DNA of 64,000 nucleotides from Caprella mutica (GCA_947561585.1 CANNZV010000502.1:1-64000); one strand, 5' to 3'; positions 12,107-23,955 are shown, counted from the first letter of the stretch. Numbers and translations are program-made. Notes: generated by a model from the sequence alone, not told the origin.

Positions 12107-12229
12107 CCCGAGCATGCTGTTACCGTTTCATAGGAAATGGCTTCACAATTTATATCTGTGAGAACTGTTAAAGTTAATTAGGTACCAGACCGCATAACCA
12201 GTCTCTGGTTCTTAATGGTTACCATACAC

Positions 12230-12639
12230 TAGTAACTGTTACTAATTGATAAGGTATTACATTGTATAGTCTTATCTTAGATATCAGCTTATTGTTTTTA
12301 TTAGTAATGTCTTAAATTATATCTTTTTTAAATAGTAATATCTTAAAATTAATTAAAGAGGTTTCTTTCATGAATATATATTATTTAGTATTGAAATTAT
12401 GTTTATTTTAATTATAAATAAAAAAATATATTTTTTATAATAAATTTATCCTAGCCTGAAAAATGATATTCAATTATACAAAATGACGAATTATTTAAAA
12501 TAATTGTTTATTAATATGTGTTTTGAACTAAATAAAGTTAATAAAAAAAGTTAGTACAAATTGATCCCTATGCTCTATTTTCCGATGGTACATCAACTTT
12601 AATTGCCGATTGACTCTCGCTTCACGCATGAATGATTTA
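12230..12639. other. AT-rich spacer
   Basis: Poly(A/T)-rich sequence without a gene, recognisable repeat or RNA. Confidence 0.4.
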
Positions 12640-12776
12640 GGGGTAAGTTACGATTTATTGAACGGTTCCAGATTTTCGATCATATGGTAAAAAATATATT
12701 ATTAAACTGGATAACATTATATTAATTATATTTTTTATATGGTCGAACATGTGGAACAGTCCGATAACTTAGAACT
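12640..12776. mobile_element. Family A MITE, copy A2
   Basis: Starts after TA at 12638-12639 with GGGGTAAGTTACG and contains GAACGGTTCCAGATTTTCGA. The right arm, GGTCGAACATGTGGAACAGT, is followed by CCGATAACTTAGAACTT. The terminal bases at the right are eroded. Confidence 0.8.
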
Positions 12777-13181
12777 TGTTTGTGATGAAAGGGATGTATA
12801 TAGAGAGAAAGGGAAAGAATGAAAGAAAAAGGAGAGAGACGAGATAAAGAAAGGGTGAATGGGAAGAAGGGAATACAGAATAAAAGGATGATAGAGAAGG
12901 GGTGAGAAGATATATACGAATAGAAGAGGAAATATATAAATAAACAAAAATAATTAACTGTAATAAATTAAAATAATTATAGAAAAATATGAAATGTAGA
13001 AAATAATTACGATAGGTTAATAATAATTGATTATTGACAAATGATATTAGTTAACTATGATTTAATTATTTGACATTATTAATTTTGATGCACTACTTCT
13101 ATTGTTTATCATCATTTCAGTACCGCTCTCTTCCTCTCGTCGAAATAACTAACTCCCGCCAATCAAAAGCACGCGAGCTTA
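12777..13181. other. GA-rich and AT-rich spacer
   Basis: 12782-12905 is purine-rich on the + strand and produces a false Phe/Ser/Leu frame on the minus strand. The rest is AT-rich. Confidence 0.4.
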
Positions 13182-13241
13182 GCGCCAATTAGTGTGCGCC
13201 TCTATAGAGCGAAAGAGGGGCGCACTGGCGCAGATTGGCGC
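13182..13241. other. GC-rich imperfect hairpin
   Basis: GCGCCAAT at 13182 pairs with ATTGGCGC ending at 13241. Inside it, GTGCGCC plus TCT pairs with AGAGGGGCGCAC. The stem is interrupted by small bulges. The block 13130-13400 is clearly more GC- and CpG-rich than its surroundings and also holds two CACGTG E-boxes (about 13316 and 13338). It could be a regulatory island or a GC-rich element end. Confidence 0.6.
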
Positions 13242-13417
13242 AATAATATTGGATTATATTGGAGGGTATGATAAGCTGAATGAAAGGACTCTCCCCTCTC
13301 CCCTCCCCCCTCTAACACGTGGGTAGGGGAAATAAACACGTGACCCCTTACGAGGGTGGGGAGAACCTCTCAACCATCTGGTGGTGTTTGGTAGCAACCG
13401 AACAAATAGACTGTGTA

Positions 13418-13526
13418 GGGTAAGCTCTTAGTTATCGAACGGTTTCACATTTTCGATCAACGAGTTGAGTTATGTATTTTTATATGGTCGTGAATGTAGA
13501 GCCGGTCGGTAACTTAGATCTTACCA
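13418..13526. mobile_element. Family A MITE, copy A3
   Basis: A short 109-bp copy flanked by TA (13416-13417 and 13527-13528). Left end GGGTAAGCTCTTAGTTATCG. The right end reads TATGGTCGTGAATGTAGAGC and finishes ATCTTACCA. Confidence 0.82.
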
Positions 13527-15690
13527 TAGCTCAAAGGAGTGAAACAATAGACTGTTTTTGCTATTGAAATTTGCATGAAGTGGATAAATTGTATATTTTA
13601 CATCAACTACTTCAAGTTTAAATTAAATGGAAGAAATTAAATTAAATGGAAGAAAGGACGGGAGAATTAGTATAATACTGTATAGTACATATTTACACAT
13701 CATGCGGGCATCACTAAAAAATTGTATAAAAAAGTAAAATAAAAATCTAGCAAAAATGCATCAATCGTACATCGACAAAAAATCAATGTACCTAATTAAC
13801 TTTTTCAACTTTTTCTTGCAATTTTTGAAACCAGTTTATCTAGAATAACCATTATTCATATGGCACTATTATTTGCTTGTGTACAGTCATCTTCAGGCTT
13901 CATAAATGTACACTCAATGTAACAGACACTCCTGCTCACGACTGTACCCATACTGGCTTCCCTCTCAAATGAGGGGAAAGACCTCGCCTCTTGTGATCCC
14001 TTGCAGACTTACAATCTCTTCAAACATAGATTTTTTAGCGTCAAATATAATTAGAACTTGAGGATTGGCCCCACAGGGTACACTTGTAAGCGAAGAGAGC
14101 AGTGTATAAGGTTAGAGAGAAACATCTACCAACGGCTTGGGAGTTCGTTTAAAAAAAAAAAAAACTTGTGTATAATGAGTATAGACAGGAACGTATGTTA
14201 GGTTCTATATAATTCATCATGTATCATTAAAAGTTCATTAACTTCTTAAAATGTAAAGGAAGCATATGTGTGAACGGCTTGGTAGTTCATTTTATAACTA
14301 TTCTTATTTTGAGTATAGTGAGTATACGCAGGGAAGTATATTGCGTTCTTTATTGTTCTTCGTGTATATTATATCACTAATTGTTTATAAAGAAGATAAT
14401 ATAGTAAGGGAATTAGTATTTGCATTTAAACGACATCAATGAACGCGTATGTTCAGTGTACTTTAACATACATTCTTCAGTCTTATAATAACTCTGTAAG
14501 TATTAGAAGTATGAATGAAATAGATTGCGAAAGAAGTAGAAGGTCTCTCGGTCAGTTTCCTTTTTCACTGGAAACAACACATGGGAAACAGTCCATAAAA
14601 AGAGCCGTTTGTGTCTGTCTCTAAAGTCGAAGGTAAATTCCCAGTCTTTCATTGCAAGTTGAACCTTTTTCACACGTCCTTTAAGTGTTCAGCATTGTGT
14701 GTGCAATGCTTTTTAAATTTCTCACTCGCCCCAACCAGCATCCAGTTGATCAGGATATAATGTTACTTCAGCTCGCCAATAGCCAGGGCAGGGAAAATAG
14801 CCTGGGCAGCATGAAGGGCCAATAAATAGGAATAAATTTATTCTTTGTATGAACAAACTAGTCAACTTTGGCCATTCCATCTATTGTTGTCTGATGGAAC
14901 CAGTTATTTGCAATTACCTTGTTAGTCTGTAACGTGTTTTTCTGTGGATATTTATTAAAGGCAAGACCCAACAAAAATCATATAACTAATATCCTATAAA
15001 TTAAAAGAAAACCTATCGAAAACTTTGTATCTAGGAATGATAAACGTTAAATAAAAGCCGTATTATCGAAGTAACCGAATCCGTTCTATCGAGGACACTG
15101 AAATATCCTGCTTCGCAAGCCTCACTTTTACTGAATAGAAAATAAGTTCTGGAGGTGAATTTTACAACAGGGAGGCAAGGAAAAGAACCTACTGAACCTT
15201 TCGAAATTATTGAGCATGATCACTGCAAAATAGCAGTACCATATCGAACATATTGGCCAGATTATCAACAGACTGCAGATTATGATCAAACAAATACTAA
15301 ATCAGTAGGGTATTCAAGAAGAAGCAGGTGTAAAACAGCTGCACTTCTTGAACATCTGTCTTGCTGGTTTCTAATTAGATCAAAGAATTTAGTGCTGCTG
15401 CATATCGCTCTATCATTCATGAATTGACTGGGAAAAGATGTCAGGTCAGATAAAGGATGGTGATCCTTTAGTGGGTTCAGATCAACAGATCCTACCTCTA
15501 CCGCCCATAGGGTGAAACAGGTTAATTACAAATGCTGGAGATAATTGGTATATTGAAGAATTTTCCCTATATACAACGACCTACCTATAATCTTTTATTG
15601 CCCCACCATAACTCTATCTCTGAAGTATGCAATTGTAAAAGCAAAGATAGATTTTTCTTCACAGGTTACTAATTTTACATTTCCAAAAAG
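13527..15690. other. Non-coding stretch with a local duplication
   Basis: Two diverged direct copies begin at 14131 and 14273 (142 bp apart), sharing AACGGCTTGG, AGTTC, GAGTATA and GTATATT-like strings. A single F arm (reverse orientation, about 15588-15614) lies near the right end. The small frames at 14439-14624 and 15155-15427 have no recognisable domain. Confidence 0.45.
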
Positions 15691-15807
15691 AAACTTTTTT
15701 AATTGTAATGTTTGTAGATATCTTAAAATTTGTCTGAGTACACGATGACAAATTTGTAAGATTTGAAAACAATAGGAAATTAGAAATTATGATTTGTGAA
15801 ATTAATG
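15691..15807 (+). repeat. Flank family E, copy 2
   Basis: Contains AATTGTAATGTTTGTAGATA followed by a GTACACGATG-like motif and ends directly against the inverted 32-bp array. Related stretches occur at 28556-28630, 28660-28750 and, reversed, 2294-2400. Confidence 0.65.
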
Positions 15808-17663
15808 TCATCACAGTGACTCTTTTCTCTGATAGTACATCATCACAGTGACTCTTTTCTCTGATAGTACATCATCACAGTGACTCTTTTCTCTGATAGT
15901 ACATCATCACAGTGACTCTTTTCTCTGATAGTACATCATCACAGTGACTCTTTTCTCTGATAGTACATCATCACAGTGACTCTTTTCTCTGATAGTACAT
16001 CATCACAGTGACTCTTTTCTCTGATAGTACATCATCACAGTGACTCTTTTCTCTGATTGTACATCATCACAGTGACTCTTTTCTCTGATAGTATATCATC
16101 ACAGTGACTCTTTTCTCTGATAGTACATCATCACAGTGACTCTTTTCTCTGATAGTACATCATCACAGTGACTCTTTTCTCTGATAGTACATCATCACAG
16201 TGACTCTTTTCTCTGATAGTACATCATCACAGTGACTCTTTTCTCTGATAGTACATCATCACAGTGACTCTTTTCTCTGATTGTACATCATCACAGTGAC
16301 TCTTTTCTCTGATAGATATCATCACAGTGACTCTTTTCTCTGATAGTACATCATCACAGTGACTCTTTTCTCTGATAGTACATCATCACAGTGACTATTT
16401 TCTCTGATAGTACATCATCACAGTGACTCTTTTCTCTGATACTACATCATCACAGTGACTCTTTTCTCCGATAGTACATCATCGCAGTGACTCTTTTCTC
16501 TGATAGTACATCATCACAGTGACTCTTTTCTCTGATTGTACATCATCACAGTGACTCTTTTCTCTGATAGTATATCATCACAGTGACTCTTTTCTCTGAT
16601 AGTACATCATCACAGTGACTCTTTTCTCTGATAGTACATCATCACAGTGACTATTTTCTCTGATAGTACATCATCACAGTGACTCTTTTCTCTGATACTA
16701 CATCATCACAGTGACTCTTTTCTCCGATAGTACATCATCGCAGTGACTATTTTCTCTGATAGTACATCATCACAGTGACTCTTTTCTCTGACAGTACATC
16801 ATCATAGTGACTCTTTTCTCCGATAGTACATCATCACAGTGACTCTTTTTTCTGATAGTACATCATCACAGTGACTCTTTTCTCTGATAGTTCATCATCA
16901 CAGTGACTCTTTTCTCTGATAGTACATCATCACAGTGACTCTTTTCTCTGATAGTACATCATCACAGTGACTCTTTTCTCTGATAGTACATCATCACAGT
17001 GACTCTTTTCTCTGATAGTACATCATCACAGTGACTCTTCTCTCTGATAGTACATCATCACAGTGACTCTTTTCTCTGATTGTACATCATCACAGTGACT
17101 CTTTTCTCTGATAGTATATCATCACAGTGACTCTTTTCTCTGATAGTACATCATCACAGTGACTCTTTTCTCTGATAGTACATCATCACAGTGACTATTT
17201 TCTCTGATAGTACATCATCACAGTGACTCTTTTCTCTGATACTACATCATCACAGTGACTCTTTTCTCCGATAGTACATCATCGCAGTGACTCTTTTCTC
17301 TGATAGTACATCATCACAGTGACTCTTTTCTCTGACAGTACATCATCATAGTGACTCTTTTCTCCGATAGTACATCATCACAGTGACTCTTTTTTCTGAT
17401 AGTACATCATCACAGTGACTCTTTTCTCTGATAGTACATCATCACAGTGACTCTTTTCTCTGATAGTACATCATCACAGTGACTCTTTTCTCTGATAGTA
17501 CATCATCACAGTGACTCTTTTCTCCGATAGTACATTATCACAGTGACTCTTTTTTCTGATAGTACATCATCACAGTGACTCTTTTCTCTGATAGTACATC
17601 ATCACAGTGACTCTTTTCTCTGATAGTACATCATCACAGTGACTCTCTTCTCCGATAGTACAT
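15808..17663 (-). repeat. 32-bp minisatellite array, copy 2, inverted (family S32)
   Basis: About 58 copies of the same unit as at 1-2257, in reverse complement (TCATCACAGTGACTCTTTTC followed by TCTGATAGTACA). It is less uniform than copy 1 and has higher-order structure. The variant GATACTACATC occurs at 16438, 16694 and 17238, spaced by exactly 8 and 17 units, each time with the same neighbouring variants (GACTATTTTC before it, CTCCGATAG after it). Confidence 0.97.
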
Positions 17664-18011
17664 TAACAAATTGATCTTCAGAACCTATAAGTACCCATTG
17701 ATATTTATAGCCGTCATGTACTATAAATTACTATAATATAGAATCGATAGAAACTTCCATGTGAAATATTAGAAGTAATTTAAACTTAATGCTTAATCAC
17801 ATATAGAATGCTTTCACCTATTTAAATTCATTGCATTTTTTTAAACTAAGGTATAGAAGTTATAAATATTGTATAAAAGTATGCTTTACCATGTATAATG
17901 TATATAATAAATAATTATCTATATATATAGAAGGCATATTTATCCCAACTTTTCGATTTATCTTTTTAGTTGGATCTAACTTGTCCTTTTTTCCATCATG
18001 CGGAGCTATTA

Positions 18012-18075
18012 TTGTATACCCATTATTGTGTATACCCATTATTGTAGACCCATTATTGTAGACCCATTAGCCCAT
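18012..18075 (+). repeat. Short tandem repeat around ACCCATTATTGTA
   Basis: About four copies of a 17-20 bp unit, ACCCATTATTGTAGACC or GTATACC, followed by a related ACCCATTAGCCCATT. Confidence 0.8.
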
Positions 18076-18369
18076 TACTCCGCGTTAACAATGGTTCTCA
18101 CCCACCAATGGTCCTGAAGACCCTTGTGGCAAATATGCGCGTTGTGGAGGGAAAAGCCAGTGTTTGCGCATCAGCACACTAATCGATCTGAGAAAATATA
18201 TAGCGATTGTTAGGGAAGTATGTCAAGTGACGGAAAAGTAAAGCATGTGATGAAAATATTAATAAAAGAACTCGGGACAATTTCTTGGTATGAATTTGTT
18301 TCATATAATGGATGAAATCTAATTTCAATGCCTATTTCTGAAATAATTTAAGATGAGAAGAACCTTTTT

Positions 18370-18562
18370 TGGAAAATCTTTTTTACTGAAAAACCTTATT
18401 TTGAAAAAACTCTTACTGAGAAATCTGAAAAACCTTATTTCAGAAAACCTCTTTTACTGAAAACCTTATTTTGAAAAATCTCTTACTGAAAAACCTTATT
18501 TCAGAAAACCTCTATTACTGAAAAACCTCTTCTACTGAAAAACCTTTTTTTGAAAAACCCAT
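18370..18562 (+). repeat. Degenerate tandem repeat of CTTACTGAAAAACC modules
   Basis: Irregular units of about 24-32 bp built from TTACTGAAAAACC followed by TTATTTTGAAAA or TTATTTCAGAAAACC. Confidence 0.75.
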
Positions 18563-19253
18563 ACCTCTCCCACGTACGTAGCAGATGCAGTCACTCGTTA
18601 CGTTGAAGTTCAGACTCTAATGGTGCTGGTATTTGAATGTAAACACGACTTAGACATGTTTGAAAACATGCCTAACGCTGCCTGATACGCTAGGGACGGT
18701 TGTGATAGTCCTAAACAGTGTTAGTTACTATTAAGTACAAGACTGTAAGCTGTAATGGATGTGTATTCTCACTGTGGTGAATTATTTCTTACTAACTACT
18801 TAATATATTGTAACTAGAATTTTTTAAATCGTAACTAGTCATTTGTAAATACTAAAATACTAAATACAAATATGATCCAAAATAAGAAATTGTACGCTAT
18901 ATTGTATCATACCCTATCATAGATATACGTTGTGTACTATATTCCCGGCCCATAAAATTATATGATAACCACACTCTAACCATCTATAGCCACATTACTC
19001 CCATAAATATATTGCCTATATTTATGCCTTATGGGGATGAGTACTATAACATGGAGCTGAAATTGGGTGAAATTAGTATACAACCATTTCGAAAAGATAA
19101 AAAATTTTTAATCAATTTTTTATTAGAAGTTAAAAATTAATTTGCAAATAAATATTTCTCCAAACTAGCTAAAAACAATGCATATAATATATTAATTGCT
19201 TAAAATATTCTGACTTTTAAATATTGAATGCAGTTTAAGTATAGTTATTATTA
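18563..19253. other. AT-rich spacer
   Basis: No gene, RNA or repeat is recognised. Confidence 0.4.
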
Positions 19254-19423
19254 GGGTTGTGACAATATGCTTTTAAAGTCATAGATCTTAAGAATATCAC
19301 AGACGAAATGAAATGGTATCGAATACTATATACCGCTGGTGTAGAATCATTTAATACCATTTAATTCTCTCCGTCTATAATATTTCCGGGATCTATGATC
19401 TTAAAAGCATATTATCACAACCC
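19254..19423. mobile_element. Family B MITE, copy B1
   Basis: A 170-bp element flanked by TA (19252-19253 and 19424-19425), with inverted ends GGGTTGTGACAATATGCTTT and AAAGC...CACAACCC matching over about 35 bp. Nearly the same sequence and length as copy B2 at 38403-38572. No coding capacity. The TA target suggests a Tc1/mariner-type non-autonomous element, distinct from family A apart from the leading GGGT. Confidence 0.88.
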
Positions 19424-20459
19424 TAGTTATTCCACAGCATCGTGTGAACGTTAAGAAGCACTAACACTGCTAAGAATAGCCACCACCACCACGTCCTCCC
19501 TAACGATCTTTCTGTGTCCTGTAGATCAATCTTCAAAATAATCTGCCGCTCTTCCGTCCCTACCACCAACCAGCCGTCGTCGATTACCAAATGTCCAGCC
19601 AGCGATACGAAGAGACGTAGACACGTAAGAGGTGGAGTTTATTTAAGTGCCAGTTGCGTTTGCCTCTTAACCGTAGCTAGCGTTCACCTTCTTGTGAAAT
19701 TAACCAAGGCTTGCGTTTGGCAGACAGGAGAAAAGGCGCTAGAACTACCTACCTGCATGAATAAAATATGGGCCTGTTTTTACGTTAGTATTGTTACAGA
19801 GGAAATGACTTCGGGAAACTCTTTGTCTACTTAATTTTGATGGGGCTTATTGTGAGAAGGATGGAATGGTCAAAATGATAAACCATTTTTAAGTTTACTC
19901 CCTAGTTACATATACAGCACTAATGATTTTTCATCAATCGATTAAACAAGCTGATGATGTCAGTACGACATTAAATAGCTTCAATAGATCGAGTGCTATG
20001 AATGAATTTCCTTTTGAAGCTTCACCCTCCTCGCCTTAGGATATTGAGAGAGAGAGGCGTCCTCCTCTCATCCTCTCACAGATCGAAGAGAGAATGTACA
20101 GTCCCTTTAAGGACTCCACTGTCAGTACCTCTCTCTACAGTCACAAAGTTAACGACTGTACAAACACCATGTGTCTCATACAAAATATTCCCTGATTATT
20201 GATATGTGCATTTTGGCAGATTGCATGTATGGTAAGTGCATTGTTTTACATAATGTGGTTTACATATTAGTACATAAGTACGTTGGTAGTCAATACTATT
20301 TTAAAAATGAGACTAGGTAGCTAACCAGTCTGAAAATTTAATTTTTGATTAGTAGTTATAATCGATGATAAAATGATCATCTATCTGGTACAATAAATAA
20401 TTGGAAGGAACCTATAATTCTAAATTATCAATAACTTAAAACACTTGTAGTTCATTGTT
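19424..20459. other. Unassigned sequence with a 106-codon open frame
   Basis: The + frame at 19514-19834 is the longest non-repeat frame outside the gene, but it shows no motif, no convincing start context and no neighbouring splice structure. Treated as non-coding. Confidence 0.35.
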
Positions 20460-20576
20460 TTTCGTCGGACATTCCTGCCCACAATGTCTGAAAATATGAC
20501 ATGATAAAATAAGATAAATATTTACCGTAATGGAGAACAACAGACGATGTGCCGATAGTAAATTTCCCAACTGGGT
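20460..20576. repeat. Dispersed family D, copy D2 (partial)
   Basis: Contains TTTTCGTCGGACATTCCTG and TTTACCGTAATGGAGAACAA, and ends in CCCAACTGGG. The same order of motifs occurs at 57005-57138 and 60035-60155. Confidence 0.7.
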
Positions 20577-21169
20577 AAAAGTTCAGATGCATTCTTTGTT
20601 GTTTCCTTATCAGCTTATTCATCTAAAGTCTGTCATTGCGTCACAGAGCTTATCAGTGATAAAGAAACTTGTGAATGGAGCTGAGGTATCGACCATACAA
20701 TGAGCAGTTTATTGAACTGGCTGAGAAGTAGGTAAGAGAACTATCTTCACAAACAGCAAGTCATAAATGGTGTAACAGAACTTTGTTTCTTGGAATTTTC
20801 TGTTACCAATTTCAGAATTTGCATGATTCTCTATTATAGAATTCGTCTCTGCAAGGAGATTTTTTTTTCTTGAATTCATCAAATTTTCATTCAGTTTTGA
20901 ATTTAATCAAAAGAATCAATAATATCCAAAAATGTTACTAGAATAACTTTTATTTAGTTTATATTTACAACTCTGGCCAAAATGTTCCTAAAAGAACAAG
21001 AGCAGTAATTTTCTCGAACCCATCACCGCCCGCAGTTTGGGATCTTCTTCTCCCCAAACATAACAGAACTAATGGTGGCAGTGAAAGAAAGATGGAGAGA
21101 GCAGAAACAGGCTGTCATGTCATTACTTAAAGCCAAATATTATCACCACTCAAAGTAATTTGGGCAAAA
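20577..21169. other. Unassigned sequence
   Basis: Mixed composition. No gene or repeat is recognised. Confidence 0.35.
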
Positions 21170-21745
21170 ATACCTAGTACAAGAAGTGGATACCAAAGAG
21201 TAAAAGGTCCCAGAAATTAAATCATGCATGGTAGTACCTATTTCATTATTTAAAATTTGGACTAGAATATCTAGACCTAATTAAATCATGTTTGATAGTA
21301 TTTCTTTATTTCACTACACTAATTTGAACTAGAATACCTAGTCCAAAAATATAACTAGTAATTTAATTGGTCATTGTGGTACCTATATCGATATTTCTCT
21401 ACACTAATTTGAACTAGAATACCTAGTCCACTAAGCTATTTAGTAATTTATTCGGTTATTGTGGTATCTATTTCTTTATTTATCTACACTAATTTGAACT
21501 AGAATACTTAGTCCACTAAGCTGTTTAGTAATTTATTCGGTTATTGTGGTACCTATTTCTTTATTTCTCTACACTAATTTGAACAAGAATACCTAGTCCA
21601 CTAAGCTATCTAGTAATTTAATCGGACATGGTTGTACCTTTTTTTTTATTTTACTACACTAATTTAGACTAGAATACCTATTTCACTTAGCTATCTAGTA
21701 ATTTAATCATGTTCAGTATTACCTTTTTCAATACTATATTGAATT
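21170..21745 (+). repeat. 85-bp tandem repeat
   Basis: Six to seven copies. The anchor CTACACTAATTTGAACTAGA starts at 21314, 21399, 21484, 21569 and 21654, exactly 85 bp apart. The outer units are more diverged, and divergence between units is much higher than in the other arrays, so this one looks old and no longer homogenised. Confidence 0.93.
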
Positions 21746-22105
21746 TAAATGAAAGGACCTAAAAGGTCTCACCCCATTCCTTTTTTAGGTCGCAACACCA
21801 TGATCACATAGTTTGTGAAACACGTTGGGACCCATAAAACTTGAGGTTATTATTGAAATTTCCGAAAAGGGCCAAAAAGAGCAGGTAATTTCACAGACAA
21901 ATAGCAGCTTATGGTCTCAAAGGTGGTTTGGTTTTAGGGAATCGTTCTGACTAAAAAGCTGTTCGGAATAGTAACCCAGGGAAATTTTCCTGTTCACCCA
22001 ATGCGTTTATCGAACAGGAGCTATTGCATTTCATTGTAAAAAACTTGGAATCACATCAAATGGAGTACCACTTTTTTCAAACCGTTTTATTCTACCTTAG
22101 ATACA

Positions 22106-22344
22106 TCCAGTCGGGAATTTTATAATCGTCACAGATCGTCTGTTATTGTCCATAATTGTAAATTTATTTCAGTATTTTAATGTGAGATATCGTAATCTTT
22201 GACATTATCGTTTCATTTTTATCAGGAATGTCAGTCAAAAGAAGATAGACAATAGGTGTTTTTACTATAAATTTCTAGTGCATTTTCGTCATATCATCTA
22301 ACGTCGAAAACCGACATTCGCTGATAATAATTTGCCGACTGGGA
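22106..22344. mobile_element. Family D element with both ends, copy D3
   Basis: Left end TCCAGTCGGGAATTTTATAA, then AGATCGTCTGTTATTGTCC. The right end, AATAATTTGCCGACTGGGA, is its approximate reverse complement. About 239 bp with no coding frame. It is the best-preserved copy with both termini, and partial copies occur at about 2690, 20460, 42033, 57005 and 60035. Confidence 0.72.
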
Positions 22345-22835
22345 TAGACACTCCAATTTTCTAAGGGTAGGTACTGAACATTTTAATGAAATTCAAACTG
22401 TGTGTTGTTTTTTGTTCATAGTTGTAATGGTGTGTCCCGCCTGTTCGCTCGGTGTTCTGTAGATCTCTGTGCCTGGTATCGACTTTCATAGGGGAGAGCA
22501 CTCTAGGGGACCTTACAAGAAACCATTCTACAGCGGTTAACAAAGGCACACCTTATTATATGGACCGGCATTTCATTGGAATCTTGTTTGGGGTGGATGG
22601 GAGAATAGATTAATTAAGGGATGGACTATTTCGCTCAATCGGCATATGTCAAAAATGTTCATATTTCACTGGACGAGTTTTTTGTTTTGTCATCCATTTA
22701 AATTAATAATAGCATCTTGTATTTTGATTAAATGAATTTTAAGATGTAAGAAAGGTTACTAAACAATAATCTAATAGTATAGAACCTATCAACAACATGG
22801 TGTACGAAAACCAAAATTAGCCATTTTTGAATCTT
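22345..22835. other. Unassigned sequence
   Basis: The small minus-strand frame at 22361-22549 has no recognisable domain. No gene is supported. Confidence 0.35.
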
Positions 22836-22950
22836 GACGTTATTGAATTTGAAAAACGATTTTTAAAGTAATGACGTTATTGAAATTAATGAAGCAATTT
22901 TTTGAGTTTTGACGTTATTGAAATTAAAGAGCGACATTATTCTTATATAC
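22836..22950 (+). repeat. Relic copies of the 44-bp satellite unit
   Basis: Three diverged copies of GACGTTATTGAAATTAATGA-like sequence start at 22836, 22873 and 22911. They match the GCCGTTACTGAAATTAATGA part of the array at 4658-6047, followed by an ATTTTTTGAG-like segment. The spacing is 37-38 bp, so they are shorter relatives of the 39/44-bp units. Confidence 0.7.
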
Positions 22951-23955
22951 TCAACTGTGCACATTCAGCTCTTAGTTAGTTTTATGCAACGAAAGAGAGA
23001 ATGATCTTGAGAAGACAACAAGTAAAATAAAAATGGGATAACAATTACCTATCTGCTTGAGGCGAAACGAAACAATGGAACCAACTTCTATGGAGAATGA
23101 CTGAGCGCTGGGATACCGGCTTCTCTAGCGCTATTGAGCCATTCTTTTTAACATGGAGTGACATAGCTGAATCATTTGGGTCTGATGGTAATCACGACCA
23201 AATGAAAGAGCTCTTGTATGGTAATCTCCAAAGGATGCCATGATAAGCTCCTTTTTGTAACATGCTATCCTACTGATAGGAAATGGTAAAATAATATTTA
23301 TCTACCAGTGTTCGTTCGCTCTATCTTCAAACCTCCTGTAACTTTCATTAATTATTTCAGATAAGCTTTGGTACCATGAAAACTAGAATACTGATTACCG
23401 AACACTGTAATTAGGACCGGAAAATGTAGGTACTTTATGGTATCGTTTATCTGTGACATTTTACTATCTATATTCCCTTCGACTAATTATCTGAAATAGT
23501 AAAACTAACTTTGAACGTATTATAATCTCATATAAATATCATTTACGTTCACAACTTATAACTGTGTATCACGAATTAATTAATTATATTCAATTTAAGT
23601 ACAGTTTCTTCTGAATATTATTAGGGAATAATCAGATTTAATACTAGTTATACATACTAGTTATTATAGATAACATTATAGTCCTAACTTATGAAGCTGG
23701 TTCCTGAACCTAATAAATTTTAGGAAAAAAATTGAAAAATTTTTTGTAGTGAAAAACAATTATTTGATAAATTCAAGTTTAAAAAAATTACCAGAAGGAT
23801 ATGCTTTTATAAGATCCGATCACAACACGTTTCGAACATGTTTTATAGGTAATATAAATTGAAATTGTAAGCAAAAAGGAACTAGTATACAATACACGAT
23901 TATAGCAAACCAAATAGATTACGGCGGGGAGGAAAAAGGAAAACAAAGAAGATTA
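22951..23955. other. Unassigned sequence
   Basis: AT-rich. No gene, RNA or repeat is recognised. Confidence 0.35.

Noticed and set aside
11461..12171. Leu-Pro, Thr-Ile-Thr-Pro and Val-Ile-Val-Trp frames
   Set aside because: All lie on a 21/30-bp array, open on both strands because unit lengths are multiples of three.
19514..19834. 106-codon non-repeat frame
   Set aside because: No domain, poor start context and no splice partner; expected by chance in 64 kb.
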